Positions 1-11,526 of a stretch of 64,000 nt of DNA are shown here, piece by piece (positions within the stretch are counted from its first letter, which is position 1; the number at the start of each line of letters is the position of its first letter). Below the pieces are notes generated by a model, which was not told the DNA's origin, searched no databases, and saw only the letters and a program-made list of their open reading frames with translations. Made by a program: the position numbers and the translations under genes. The stretch lies in NCBI GenBank assembly GCA_047967505.1, contig CM106540.1; one strand, 5' to 3'. The stretch comes from Dipteris shenzhenensis (taxonomy: Eukaryota > Polypodiophyta > Polypodiopsida > Gleicheniales).

Positions 1-159
1 GTCAAGCATAGAAGAATTTAAGGTGATACTCATTGGTGCATCCGGGTATCACCATGCCTTGGCCTCTGCCCACCGAGTTGCATAATCTGTGGTCACCAAT
101 AAATAATGCTTGCCCTGATATAAGTGAGGGAGTGGTCCCACAAAGTCTAACCCCCACCT

Positions 160-402
160 CTAAAATGGTCCATATGTTGGAATAGGCTTCAAGTGCCCAA
201 GAATCGAGAGGTGCCTTCCAAACTTTTGGCATACTTTGCAACTTTGACACCATTCATATACATCCTTATGGAGGCGTGGCCAAAAGTAACCTGCATTAAG
301 AATTCTCCTAGCTGTGCTCATTGAAGCAAAATGACTGGAGCATTCTTGACACATTTCTAGGATTCTCCTAGTCTCCATGGGATGGACCACCCGACGGAGC
401 AC
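160..402 (-). pseudogene. Gypsy integrase, N-terminal H2C2 zinc-binding domain
   Basis: The 80-residue fragment contains the integrase_H2C2 pattern: His residues in VVHPME and SSHFAS, then the Cys pair in WCQSCKVC. The stretch between carries the usual ARRIL..GYFWPRLHKDV family signature. In the intact enzyme this domain helps integrase multimerise on the LTR ends. The downstream catalytic core (DDE) is not seen before the window edge. It follows RNase H on the same strand, as expected for Ty3/gypsy pol. Confidence 0.8.
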
Positions 403-921
403 CTTATCTTTTTCTAATTATAAAGAATGTCATCAACAATAGTATAGGGACAAGCCTTCCTTACCAATCTTTGCTTTTGTTGTGGAGTTAACCCTCAAGG
501 AAACATGCCTTCTTCCACATATTGCTGAACATCTTGCAGTTTTGGCCATCCAGTGTCTACTAAAAAAACCACCTCCCGATCTTGTACTTGATACCTGGAA
601 GCTCTTGTCCTCTTGCCCACACCTCTTGACCTTCAAAATTCATCAAGACTATCCCCCCAGCTCCTTGTTGGTGTGAAGGACTAAAAGCCCCATCAAAATA
701 GAAGATAAAAGCTGTTGGTGGTGTGTCCCTTTCATCATTAATGTCCTCCTTATATTTCTTTTCTTCTCTTAGATCTTGTCGTTATGTGAGCAAATCTGCC
801 ATAGTGGACCTAGTGGTATTTTTAGTGTGACAAAAGAGAGAGAGAACTCTTGAAGCTCTGATAACCATTTTGCAAATCTCCCCCTAGGATTAGTCTTGCG
901 AACTAAATATGTTAATACAGA

Positions 922-2070
922 CTAAGAGGTAAGGAAGAAAAAAGGCTGAGGTAATAAATAGGAGCGAAACTTTCTGACTAAAAACACCAAAGAGAGGGTT
1001 TGTTGCTCCATTTCTTTGTACCTTGTTCCCACCTCTATAAGCTGTCGGCTGGCATAATAGATGGATTGCATTCTACTTGCCTCTCCTTTTTGTAGCAATA
1101 CAACACCAACTGAATGCAAAGATACACTTGGATTTACATAAAAGTCTTGAGACCACCAATTAGGGGGCTTCAATATTATGCCCTTACTTGTGGCCTCCTT
1201 AAGTTGCTGAAAAGACTCTGGTTGCTCCACACCCCATTGGAAAGAAACTCCTTTGCTTGTCAACAAGTTCATGGGATGCACTATCTCTATGAAATCATCA
1301 CAAAAGCGTTGATAATGCTTGCTCTTTCCTAGAATTCTGTGAACACCAGTGACACTCTCAGGACTTGGCAATGCCATGATTGCTTGAACCTTGTCAGGAT
1401 CCATTTGCAGGCCTTCTTTAGACACAATATGCCCCAACAAGACTACTTTTGTTTGAGCCAAATGACACTTGCTAGGATTTAGACACCCTTTTGCTTCATC
1501 AATCCTAGCTAAGGCCATCTTTAACTTCTCCATGTGATCGATGCATCGAGAATAAATGCAAAAATCATCCAAAAACATCCTTATGAACTTTCCCAAGTAA
1601 GGCTTGAGCACTTGACTCATGAATCTTTGAAATGTAGCTGGTGCATTGGTCAACCCAAAAGGCATCACTCTATAAGCAAAAAGTCCCCAAGGTTTGACAA
1701 ATCATGTTTTCTTTTGATCTTCCTCCTGAATACGAATTTGAAAGTACCCAGAATACCCATCACATACAGAATACATCTCATGCCCTGCTACTTGGTCTAG
1801 TATTTTATCTTGGAATGGAAAAGGAAAATGATCCCTCTTAGTGCATGCATTCAAAGGATGAAATTCCACACAAACCCGCCAATTATTTCCTTTCTTTAGT
1901 GTGACAACTATAGGAGATATCCATTCTGAATCATCAATAGGAAAGATGAATTCTGCCTCAAGCAGTTGTGTTACCTCTTTCTTTAGCGCCTTAGCTTGGA
2001 TCACCCCCAATCGCCTTAAGCGTTGCACAACTGGCTTGCTTTCTGGATTCAACTCAATCTTGTGCTCCAC
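922..2070 (-). pseudogene. Gypsy reverse transcriptase and RNase H, split by one in-frame stop
   Basis: The N-terminal RT half (2070-1702) has the palm/finger motifs SPIVVTLKKG, WRVCVEF and GYSGYFQI. The C-terminal half (from 1668) has MPFGLTNAPATF, followed by FLDD in place of the usual YxDD box, then the connection and RNase H part (YYASRQL.EV..RY). The halves are in the same frame and separated by a single TGA codon at 1702-1704, so this was one ORF until recently in evolutionary terms. It copied element RNA into DNA. The stop and scattered changes make this copy inactive. Confidence 0.87.
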
Positions 2071-2601
2071 AAGAGAGACTGGTCGAACCTATGGATAGCT
2101 TGTTGCAAAGAGACATGGAAAAGCATCTAACATATCCAAGTATTGGAGCTTCTCACTACCTAATAGAGAATTACCAAGAAGCTCTTCATTGCATTAGCAT
2201 CGTTTAGTATGCTCCACATCCTCCACGTGAAGTGTCTCTATAGGATCTTCTTGTACCACCACATTGTTCCCTCCTGATTCACCCTCCTGACTCATCCTGA
2301 TCAGCACCAAGAAAAAGACCAAAGGCCACTCCTTCCACCTCACCCTCTGAGCTGGACTCCTTGGAGCTACACCCTGTCTCTTCTTCTTCATCGGTTAATA
2401 AGTCAGAGCTTGAACTCTCTGGTGTTGAAGACTCCTCCTTGACAACTTCATTTTTGCAACTTCTGATGTTGTAGCACACCTTCTTATCATTTCCCTGCAA
2501 AATCAATTCTCTAGTATCCCACTTTTGAATAGCCTTCACCTTGTGTAGCCAAGGCCTTTCCAAAATCAATGGATAGGCACGTGCATTTGGCTTGGTAGGG
2601 A

Positions 2602-3018
2602 TCACCTGACAAGTAGTCGCACATAAATTCCACATACATCCACTTCTAGATTCTTTACAACTCCTAAGGTCTTAACCCTAGTGTTGTCAGCTAATTTTAT
2701 GCGATAAGGAGAGGTAGTACTAGAGTATTTTAAATCAACATCTATCATGGTCTTCTCACTCATGACATTAATCGATGCACCTCCATCAATGTACACATTA
2801 GAAATCACTTGACCATCAATGATCACATCAACCACAGGTACATCATCACCAACATCTATATCTACCTTTTGAACAATGTGAATGGCACTTTTCTTATTTT
2901 TCTTCTTTGACACTCTTATGCTTGCTAGCTTTTCCCATTCCTTCCGTAGTTTTGGAGACAAAGCCAGTAATTGACCAAAGGTGATATGAGCTGCCTTTTC
3001 TTTAAGGTCGGACAACAA
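2602..3018 (-). pseudogene. Gypsy-type aspartic protease region
   Basis: The reading contains YIDGGASINVMSE, the retropepsin active-site D-G/S-G-A-S motif with its usual hydrophobic surroundings. The flap and C-terminal substrate-loop region (VKTLGVVKNLEVDVCG) follows. In gypsy polyproteins this protease cuts Gag-Pol. It lies between the gag ORF and the RT on the same strand. An overlapping ORF in another frame (2635-2279) continues into the protease-RT linker (ARAYPLILERPWL), so at least one frameshift separates it from RT. Confidence 0.8.
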
Positions 3019-3111
3019 GTCATAGCTTCAAATGCCTTGTCCGAAAGGAAAGTCTGACTGGCTAATTCTCCTTCTAGATGCCTTCTTTTTCTTACTACAG
3101 CATTCCTCTTC

Positions 3112-3819
3112 TTAATGTTCCTCATCTACTTCTTCCTTGCTTTCTTCTTCTTCTTTTGCTTTACCACGCCCCCGTTTAGCCATGATTACCTCTCTTTCCT
3201 CATCCCCTGAAGAAGCTTCTAACAAGGATACTTGTTTTTCTTCTTTCTTTCTCAATCTAGGACACTCGAGGCGATAGTGACCTTTTTTATTACATTCATA
3301 GCAAGTGACCCCACTCTTATCTCGAGGCCTATCTTCACTCTTTGGTGCTCTAGGTTGTCGTGCATTAACCAAATGCAATTTCAAATCAACAAACTCTGCC
3401 ATCAATTGGGAGATATTATGATCTAAGTCAGAGGACTTTGGTACCTGAGGAGTGCCCATTACCTCCACCTTAGAAGTTGAAGCTGTTAAAGGCATAAAAG
3501 AGGATTTGATCTTTAGAGAAGCTTCTTTCTCGGTCGCAATGCAAAGTTCTTCCGCATATGTTGTTGGATCTTTACTCATTACCTTTGAGTGAAGACGAGG
3601 CTCCAAAGCCATAACAAATTTGCTCATCTTTAAGTGCTCCATCTCTATGAGATTTTGAGGGGCCAATGATGCAGATGCCACAGCTTGCAAAGTTGCCCTT
3701 TCATACTTTGTCCATAAAGTTTCATATTGGATTGCCAGTGCAAAGACCATCTCATCCTCTCCTTGATAGAACCGGACCAAGTGCAACATCAAAACATTTG
3801 GTAACTCCATTGCACCCAA
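3112..3819 (-). pseudogene. Gypsy gag (capsid/nucleocapsid) remnant with CCHC knuckle
   Basis: The 235-residue reading has a retrotransposon gag-like helical region (LVRFYQGEDEMVFALAIQYETLWTKYERA). A linker and one zinc knuckle follow, CYECNKKGHYRLEC (C-x2-C-x4-H-x4-C), and then a Glu/Lys-rich tail. The nucleocapsid knuckle binds element RNA. The coding similarity continues upstream to about 4030 in a different frame, so the amino-terminal gag is frameshifted. Downstream it passes into the protease region. Confidence 0.8.
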
Positions 3820-4030
3820 ATCTCTGCTTCATTGCAGCCACCACTTGGTCCCAGTCCTCCTTGGTAGAGTCCAACGAGGCCTCATGCTAACTCAAGGCTA
3901 CACCTTCAAGAAAATCATGCAAAATCTCTACCCGATCCTTCATGGACCATCCAGAAAGCCAGCATCCTCAAACAAAATCTCGAAGATAAGACTCTGCATC
4001 TTCCCCTTGGGTCCCTTGAAACATTAGAAT

Positions 4031-5311
4031 CTTCACCATGATGAAACACAAAAAGAAAACACCAAGATCCAAATAATATCCCAAACAAGATCCAAACAAG
4101 ATCCCGCAGAGCCTTAGTATACCAAGACCAACTTATTATGCATGACCACTTGTTGAAGACCCTCCACAATGTGATCCTCAACAAAATCTTTAAAAATAAG
4201 TGACCAACCAACACCATGAAAACATTGTGTATACATGCATTCAAGAATCACCCTTGTCACAATTGGAAGTGTACATAATAGCTTCAAGATATTGTACTCT
4301 TCATCATTTGCATAGCAAAAGAAATTGAAAGCATTGAGAATAACCACTCCATTGTTATAGTCAAAAACTACCCAAAGACTCAACTCTTTTTCACACTAAG
4401 CTGCCAGTGCATGAAACAATCCCCAATGTATCATTGTGCCTGTTGTCAGCATTGTCGATTCACCAAGATATTCAAGAGTGCAAACATAAAGGATATGATC
4501 ATGATGACCGTGCGAATAGCTTGAGCATCAGCTGCACAATCTTCTAGTTCTCTTAAACGGGCTGCAATCTCTTCTAACAGAGTTCTTCCAGGCATCTTCT
4601 TTATCAAATCCAGAAACACATGCCTATACTAGGCATAACATGCAATCAAGTACATTTGAGACTCTTTAGTAAGGTGGGATGAATCCAATATCAAATGTAC
4701 CCGGCGTCTCCACCAAAAGATGTGACATGCAGTTGGGGTAATAAATTTCATGCACCTCTTCACTTCCTGTTGCTTTCGAACTGAGTGATAGAGATACTCA
4801 TCACTGGTAAAGGGACATTAAAAAGAAGCTTTTATACCAAGAGACCACACCATACTATCCTCCCTTATATGAGAATGAAGATGGTAACATCCCAAGTGAT
4901 GTTGTACTCAAGCATAAGGAGAAGGAAAGGATTAGCGGAGGCCATAACCTTAGCAAGCCGATCTGCACCAAAGAGAAGAGCGAAACATTGTTGAAAGAAG
5001 ATCTTGCGGCTCAACATGACATGAACTGATATATATCAAGGAGTTTGAAAGGCCTGATTGGGTCGGATGGGTAGGTTTCGTGGAAACATTGCACCTCCTT
5101 CATAGATACCTTTACAATTAGCTCAAAACACTCTACAAACTATCATTAGACATAGAGGCCTATAACTTTCAATACAGACATGATATCAAATATTCAAACC
5201 CATATCTAGATGCATCTTGAAATGGGCTTCGCTGTTATATAAGTTTTGTAAGAAATAGAGAAGGGGTCGGAAAGATATGGGCAATTTACTTGGCAGGGGT
5301 AAAAACTATCT
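4031..5311. other. Unassigned DNA with faint coding-like stretches
   Basis: No complete gene is visible. On the minus strand between about 4700 and 4420 a run reads RVHLILDSSHLTKESQMYLIAC and then a helix-like LLEEIAARLRELEDCAADAQAI. On the plus strand near 4850-5020 a run reads YPPLYENEDGNIPSDVV and then a Lys/Glu-rich segment. Both look like old protein-coding DNA but I recognise neither. They may be the leader of the gypsy element to the left or an unrelated transposon. Confidence 0.4.
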
Positions 5312-5533
5312 TGTGCATAGCACCATCATGTGATCGTATGTGCATAGCACTAACCCAATAGAGTGTTATAAAGGAAAGGGTTAGATGTCCTAACCCTAAC
5401 TCTAAATGGGTTTGTATGTATTCTACATTTTCAACTCAATCTAGTGTACAATTAGTCATTTGTGGTATGCTCTCTAGCTATGCCCTCTCTCCTCATCTCC
5501 ACTCTTCTCCTCTCCCCTCTTCATATTTTGTCA
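5312..5533 (+). repeat. 5' LTR of copy F (left end truncated)
   Basis: It matches the family LTR from the first 27-bp repeat (TGTGCATAGCACCATCATG) to the terminal TTTTGTCA. The first roughly 30 bp are missing. The telomere-like block here is degenerate (CCTAACCCTAACTCTAAAT). Confidence 0.85.
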
Positions 5534-5546
5534 TGGTATCAGAGCA
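5534..5546 (+). promoter_or_regulatory. Primer-binding site (tRNA-iMet) of copy F
   Basis: TGGTATCAGAGCA directly follows the LTR end. This is the standard plant LTR-retrotransposon primer-binding site, complementary to the 3' end of initiator methionine tRNA. Confidence 0.9.
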
Positions 5547-6103
5547 TCCTTGCCTTCCGTTGAGGCATTGCACTCCATCTGCAAGAGTATGAGAGAGTGT
5601 GATTAATTGAGAGATCGAGAGTGTTCTTGAGTGATCGTGACAATTCTCTTCCATTGAGAGAATCAATAGAATTTCCGTCATTCCATTAAAGAGATATTTC
5701 CATCTGTGTGAGATTGAAAGGTTTCCGTTAATCTTTTTCAATTCTTAGTTCATCGAGAGAAAGAGAGATCTAAGAGATCTGAGATACATCTCTTTGGTTG
5801 AGAGATTGTGTGTGAGAGAGAGAGAGATCTTGTTGCTATGTGAGAGAGAGAGAGAGTTTCAATTCATATTGTTTGAGAGAGGGAGAGAGTCTATTTTCAA
5901 TGGAGATATCGAAAGAGAGAGACCTTCTGAGACTTTTTTGAGAGGAGTTAGAGCCCTAACTCAAAGTAGAGCTTGGCAAAGGAAACTACAACATTGTCTA
6001 CAACAAGCTCAAGCAGCGAATGTAATGTTTAGTCCTTCTTCGATTCCCCATAACCATCATCTTGAGGGAAGGCCTACTTCATGATGTTGATCTTGAGGGA
6101 AGG

Positions 6104-6353
6104 TGTTGAGAGTTCATGCTCAACATCATGTGATCATGTGTGCATAGCACCATCACGTGATCATATGTGCATAACACTAACAAGGAAAGGGTTAGATGTC
6201 CTAACCCTAACCCTAACCCTAACCCTAATTGGGCTTGTATATATTCTACATTTTCAACTAAATCTAGTGTACAGTTAGTCATTTGTGGTGTGCTCTCTCG
6301 CTGTGCCCTCTCTCCTCATCTCCACTCTTCTCTCCCCTCTTCATATTTTGTTA
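6104..6353 (+). repeat. 3' LTR of copy F with five telomere-like units
   Basis: It begins TGTTGAGAGTTCATGCTCAA and ends TTTTGTTA (expected TCA). It carries the longest CCCTAA run of the family here, five consecutive units at about 6199-6229. Confidence 0.88.
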
Positions 6354-6789
6354 GTTGAGAAATATCTAGTATGATCAACACCTCTCAAAAACCAATCTAA
6401 GGTATAAAAATGCCGATCCCACTTTGAATTAATGCATAGATCATCAAGGAGTACCTCCAAAAAGTCCCTCAAATAATCCTTAAACATTGTGCTCATTATT
6501 CATTAGAACATGGCTGGAGTGTCAGTGATCCCAAAAGACATCACTTGTTATGCCAATACTCCCCATTCAGCCTGTAGATGCTGCTTTATGCTGATCTTGA
6601 AGTGCAATAGACCCCTAATTGTAGCTAGAAAATTTGCCAAGGAAGCTATGTGTCTCTTCCCACTTACTCTTTTCTAGATCATGTTTTATAAATGGAAGTG
6701 AGTAGTGATCAAGATAAGAGATGGCATTTACTTTTTTCAATCCACACTCTAATCTTACCATTCTTCTTGATCACGGTCACTGTAGGAGA
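6354..6789 (-). pseudogene. Gypsy RT remnant, left piece (host of copy B)
   Basis: On the minus strand a decayed gypsy RT is readable: a degenerate counterpart of MPFGLTNAPATF near 6500-6560, and VTVGDI just before 6790. The reading resumes at 19675 on the far side of copy B. The piece ends exactly at the left LTR of B. No frame is open. Confidence 0.6.
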
Positions 6790-6839
6790 TGTTGAGAGTT
6801 CACGCTCAACATCATGTGATCATGTGTGCATAGCACCGT
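6790..6839 (+). repeat. 5' LTR of copy B, first part
   Basis: The first 50 bp of the family LTR, ending in the element A target site (ACCGT at 6835-6839). The rest of this LTR is at 12415-12627, beyond element A and its second target copy (12410-12414). Confidence 0.88.
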
Positions 6840-7193
6840 TGTGAAGATTGTGGGAGAGAGGGAAGGAGTCTCACTTGCAGCGTTCTCACATAAACAATTG
6901 GGGGAATACACACAAAGGTGGAGGCTGAAAACAGTTTTCCTCTTCTTAGTTGTGTAAGCCAAAAGAACTCAAGTACAAAGAAATAGAAGAACCCTATATG
7001 TGGGTCTCAAAACCAAACTCAACTAACTAAGGTGGCATACTAACTGAGCCACGAACTAGTATAGATAAGGATAGCTGTCATTTAGCTATTATTCGTGGGT
7101 GGTGTACCAACTGCATCTCCAGCTAACAAGTCGGTGACATAAGTACACAACGGTCACCCTGGCATATCTCGAGTGGAGCTCGATATCTCAACA
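6840..7193 (-). repeat. 3' LTR of element A (relative to its minus-strand coding)
   Basis: 354 bp, TGTGAAGATT at the left and CTCAACA at the right on the plus strand, giving the TG...CA ends expected of an LTR. It differs from the other LTR at six transition sites. Confidence 0.93.
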
Positions 7194-8473
7194 CTCCCCC
7201 TCGAGCTCAATCCCAAATCCTGCACACCAAGCAGGTCTCTGAACTTGCACAGCTTCTCTGCGCCCAATGCTTTCGTGAATATGTCAGCTACCTGATCCTC
7301 TGTGCTGACATAAACTAGATCAATAAGACCTAGTAAAACCTTCTCCCGCACATAGTGATAATGCACCTCAATGTGCTTTGTTCTGGCATGAAAGACTGGG
7401 TTCTTTGCCAAATGTATACTACTCATGTTGTCACAATAAATGACAACCGGCCCATCTATAGACTGATGCATATCATAGAGTAGCTTATGCAACCAAGCTA
7501 CCTCACATGCAGCCATTGCTGCACCCCTGTACTCAGCCTCTGTGCTCGACAAGGCAACTGTAGGCTGTTTCTTGCTGCTCCAAGTGACTGCAGCACTCCC
7601 AAAAGAGAACACATATCCACTGGTAGATCGTCTATCTGAAATGCTACCAGCCCAATCAGCATCAGTGTATCCATGCAACTGTATCTGAACCCCAGCCTCA
7701 TAAAATAGTCCATACTGCAATGTGGACTTCACATACCTGAGTATGCATCTAGCCGCATCCAAATGCGGTTTCCTTGGAGCCTGCATAAACTGACTTACCA
7801 ACCCAACAGCATAGCTCAAATCTGGCCTGGTAATAGTCATGTAAATCAAACTTCCTACTATGCGTCTGTACATAGTAGGGTCTTCCAGAAGCTCACCTGC
7901 ATCTGTGCTCAGCTTCACATTCTGCTCCAAAGGAACTGAAATAGGCTTACAGCCTGTCATCCCATATTTGGATAGCATGTCCAATCCATACTGCCTCTGC
8001 AAGAGCTGTATCCCACTTGGTGATCTAATCACCTCAATGCCCAAGAAATAACGCAGCTCTCCCAAATCCTTCATCTCAAACTTCTGCCTCAATAGCATTT
8101 TCACATGAAGGATATCTTCATCACTATCACCTGTGATGATCAAATCATCAACATAAATGACCAGCAGCATAAGCCCTTTCTCTGTTTTTCTCACATAGAG
8201 TGAGAAATCTGACTTGGAAATCTGAAAGCCAATAGTGACAAGATACTGTCTTATCTTGTCAGACCATGCTCTAGGTGCTTGCTTCAAGCCATACAAGGCT
8301 TTCTTCAACCTGCAAACAAACTCAGGATGAGTAGCATGAACATAACCTGCTGGCTGCTCCATAAAGACCTCTTCTTGCAAATCACCATGCAAGAAGGCAT
8401 TCTTTACATCCATTTGATGTAAAGACCATCCCTTTGATGCAGCCATAGCAATGGCTGCTCTTACGGTTGCCAT
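7154..8473 (-). pseudogene. Element A reverse transcriptase (C-terminal part) and RNase H
   Basis: This reading is almost intact. The RT palm reads MDVKNAFLHGDL, then ALYGLKQAPRAW, then the catalytic box LVIYVDDLIITG with both aspartates present. The RNase H part has the DADWAGS, SSTEAEYRGA and VIYCDNMSSIHLA motifs, and ends with VADIFTKALG. RT and RNase H convert element RNA to double-stranded cDNA. The reading's last ~13 codons run into the LTR. It is separated from the upstream RT part by a one-base frame change near 8470, so the copy is probably not functional. Start taken as the first Met of the open frame; it is not a real initiation site. Confidence 0.88.
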
Positions 8474-9120
8474 CCTTGCAACCGGCTGAAAGTTTCTTCA
8501 TAATCAATGCCATATGTCTGTGCATACCCCTTGACAACTAATCTTGCCTTGTATCTATTCACAGAACCATCTGCATTGTGCTTGATCTTATAAACCCACT
8601 TACAACCAATTGCATTCTTGCCTTTAGGCAAAGGCACCAATTCCCATGTAGCATTAGCATCCAAGGCATCCATTTCTTCATCCATGGCTTTCTCCCATTT
8701 TTCATTTCCCATGGCTTGCTCAAAAGAAGTGGGTTCTGGTTCCTGTATCACTTTGACCATATAGGCATAGTGAATGGCTGTAAATCCATCATATTTCAGC
8801 CTACCCACAGGATACCTAACCCTGGTAGACCTGCGCAAAATAGGCTCACTTCCAGGTGCTCTCAAAACATCCCTGGTCTTCCTTACTCCAGGTGTAACAA
8901 CAGAAGGAATACCCAACTCATCATCAATGCTCTGTTCTGAGCCACTGGATTCACCATCCACACAAGAGTGACCTGCATTTACATCATACATGGGCTGATC
9001 TACCTTCTCTTTTCCTTTTCGTGATACCTGCATACCACTCTCTGCATTGCTTTGAGGGGATTCTCCTGATCTCAATCTGCCTGTCCATGGTGAAGCATGT
9101 GAACCACTGGTAGAGGACAC
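8461..9120 (-). pseudogene. Element A integrase C-terminus / RT N-terminal segment
   Basis: The segment begins with a Ser/Gly-rich linker and [18 protein letters not shown]. The conserved start of copia RT follows: [34 protein letters not shown] and [20 protein letters not shown]. It is in frame with the integrase ORF to its right, with one TAG (9160-9162) and 13 codons between. It loses frame at its left end where the next RT segment begins. Confidence 0.87.
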
Positions 9121-9159
9121 TCCAGGTCCACTGATATTTTGTGATTGCTGATGTGCATT

Positions 9160-10938
9160 CTATGCAGCATTACCATTTTGTGCATCTACATCGATCATCA
9201 CATTTACTGGTTTATACCAGCTGCTCATCTCATCAAAAACAACATCTCTGCTCACTGTGAACTTACGTGTAGAAGGGTTATAGCATCTATACCCTTTCTG
9301 CTGCAGAGAATAACCAATAAAGATGCACTTCTCAGCTTTTGGATCCAACTTGGACCTCAACTCATCTGGCACATGGACATAGGCAATGCAACAAAAAATC
9401 TTTAGATGAGAAATATCTGGTTTCCTACCAGTATACATCTCCTCTGGCGTCATGCCATGTATTGCTGCAGTGGGAGTCCTGTTCATTATATAGACTGCTG
9501 TAGCAACTGCTTCAGCCCAATAATAATCTGGTAGATCTTTTTCATTTAGCATAGCCTGAGATACCTCTCCAATATGCCTGTTTTTTCTTTCTGCAATTCC
9601 ATTTTGCTGTGGGGTATGACTGCATGAATATTGCTGCTTTATACCATGCTCCTGCAAGAACCTTGCAAACTCATTTGAGAGGTACTCTCCCCCTCCATCT
9701 GACCTTAGGCATTTTATTTGCAGGCCTGTTTCTTTTTCAACCATAGCTTTGAAAGCTTTGAAGTACCCAAACACTTCACTTTTCTTTTTCATAAAATACA
9801 CCCATAGTTTTCTGCTGAAGTCATCAATAAATGTGACAAAATAGTGACAGCCTCCAATAGATGCAGCTTTTGTAGTCCACACATCAGAGTGGATTAATTC
9901 CAATGGCTTTTTACTCTCTTGAACATGCCTAGGAAAAGGTTTCCTTGCCTGTTTCCCAAATTGACAGGCTTCACAGACCTTGTGCATTTCTGCAACCTTG
10001 AATTTAGGCAATCCTGCAACAATATTTTGGGCTTGCATTGATTTAAGTCGCTGTATATTAACATGACCAATGCGTTTGTGCCAGATATCAATATCTGCAA
10101 CTACACCGGTCCCATGTGCAAACATTGCTGCACTCAATTCAGGCATGTCTGCATCCAACGTAAACATCCTGCCCTTCTTCTTTCCTTTTGCTATCAAGCA
10201 ACCATTATTTTTCATATCCTCAACAAAGCATCCATGAGGATTAAATCTAACCTGCAAGCTCTGCTCAACCATCTGACCAATAGAAACCAGGTTCTTGGTG
10301 ATGTTCGGGACATGAAATACATCAGACAAGTATTTCTTTTTCCCATCCTGCATAGACAAAGGAATTTTGCCAATCTGCACAATAGGATGTGCAGTATCAT
10401 CACCAGTCTCCACAAATCCTAGCTTTTCCATCTTACTTGCATCTTGCATCCATTCTGCATGACCTGTCATGTGGTTTGATGCACCTGAGTCAACATACCA
10501 CACATCATTTTGTTCTTCTGCACTTGTCACAGAATTGGTCATATGCTGCACCATAAATAGATGCTCATTTCTGTCATCACCCTGCCTGCTAGAAGATGCA
10601 TAATTGCCTTGCTGCAATTTTTTGTTCATAATGTCATTTTGCTTTTTGTAGCAGTCCTTAGCCATATGACCCATTTTGCCACAATAGTAGCATTCAACAT
10701 TGCTATTTGCATTTTGGCTTCTCTGCCATCCACCACGACCTCTTTGGCTCCCCCTGCCTCTAGAGTTACCACGTCCTCCTACATAGGAGTGATTTTCTTG
10801 CGTTTGCTGCATATTCTGATTTCTACCACGGCCTGCAGATCGGCCTCCTCTACCTCTGCCTCTACCTCTACCAGCATAAGACAGTTTCTTTTGAAGTTCC
10901 TGTTGAAGAAGATGCACCACCATTTCTCTGCTCTTCAA
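9160..10938 (-). pseudogene. Element A gag nucleocapsid, protease and integrase
   Basis: 592 residues, one open frame. Domains in order: an Arg/Gly-rich stretch; a CCHC knuckle CYYCGKMGHMAKDC (about residue 83); protease motif WYVDSGASNHMTG (about 148); the GAG-pre-integrase region WHKRIGHVN; and the integrase core with catalytic residues visible in HSDVW (D), LRSDGGGEY (D) and PQQNGIAERKN (E). The C-terminal RKPDISHLKIFCC..YVHVP signature follows. The frame closes at a TAG that sits in a Gln-rich context, likely a CAG to TAG change. Upstream gag is in a different frame. Confidence 0.9.
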
Positions 10939-11526
10939 AAATTAGAAGAGCAATCAGCTCCTCAAAATCAGGAAATTTTTCATGGACGGCAATGGATGTC
11001 CGGAACTGTGCATAATCCTTTCCTAGACCATTCAAGGTCACAGAAACCAAATCATCATCATCCACTGGCGACCCAATGGGGAAGCAAGTGCATCTGCAAT
11101 TTTCTTCACTTTCATGTGGTAGTCATTTATGCTCAAATTTTCTCTCTGCACATTGTGCAACTCCTGTTTGAGTTGCATTTTCCTGGCTTGTGTATTTGTG
11201 CTGTACATTTTTGCCAAAGTATCCCATGCCTCCTTTGGCGTATTTGCATCCTGAATATGCACAATCATGGAGTCCGAAATGCTGATAGACAGCCGATACA
11301 TAACTTTCCTGGCTCTCTCATGCCATCCTTTAAATGCCTGCATTTCCTGTTGACTGGGAACATTAGGAAGAACAGGTTCTTCTTCATTTCCTGTAATGAA
11401 TTCCCAATAGCCTTTTCCCATTAAGAAATTCGTCATTCTAAACTTCCATGCCTGGAAGTTGTTCTTGTCAAGCTTTTCACTGACAATCTGTGAAAGAGAA
11501 TCAGATGCCATTACAGAACACTGCAA
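10868..11526 (-). pseudogene. Element A gag, capsid part, frameshifted
   Basis: The first reading (11526-11038) is a typical copia gag beginning: LDKNNFQAWKFRMTNFL, then KEAWDTLAKMYSTN and ENLSINDYHMKVKKIADAL (UBN2/gag family). It goes out of frame near 11050. The next ~65 residues (11065-10868, VTLNGLGKDYAQFRTSI) continue gag in the second frame until the nucleocapsid ORF takes over near 10935. Gag forms the virus-like particle in the cytoplasm. The ATG of MASDSLSQIV, about seven codons inside, is the more family-like start. Confidence 0.85.

Larger units (their letters stand above)
1..4030 (-). mobile_element. Decayed Ty3/gypsy LTR retrotransposon (minus strand), truncated by window edge
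   Basis: Reading right to left, the minus strand carries gag with a CCHC knuckle (about 4030-3112), aspartic protease (3018-2602), reverse transcriptase (2070-1540), RNase H (to 922) and the integrase zinc-binding region (402-160). This is the gypsy order, with integrase after RT. Frames are interrupted by stops and shifts, so the copy is dead as a whole. The integrase core and one LTR would lie left of position 1. No LTR could be recognised on the right side, so the 5' boundary near 4030 is a guess from where gag-like coding fades. Confidence 0.88.
5312..6353 (+). mobile_element. Non-coding deletion derivative (copy F) of the B/C/D copia family
   Basis: Two LTRs of the family (5312-5533, 5' end truncated, and 6104-6353) flank only about 570 bp. 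The internal DNA begins with the tRNA-primer site at 5534 and has the first ~450 bp of the GA-rich leader. Near 6020 it jumps directly to the last ~85 bp of the element, including the twice-repeated ATCTTGAGGGAAGG motif before the 3' LTR. The whole gag-pol is absent. It resembles a TRIM-type element that kept only the cis sequences for replication. The right LTR ends TTA instead of TCA. No target duplication is visible because the left end is lost. Confidence 0.82.

Noticed and set aside
6199-6229. Interstitial telomere (chromosome fusion scar or true telomere)
   Set aside because: Only three to five units, always at the same place in a copia LTR, and repeated in each copy of that LTR.
6081-6358. 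ORFs with (NP)n and (LT)n residues on both strands
   Set aside because: They are translations of the CCCTAA run inside the copy F LTR, not proteins.
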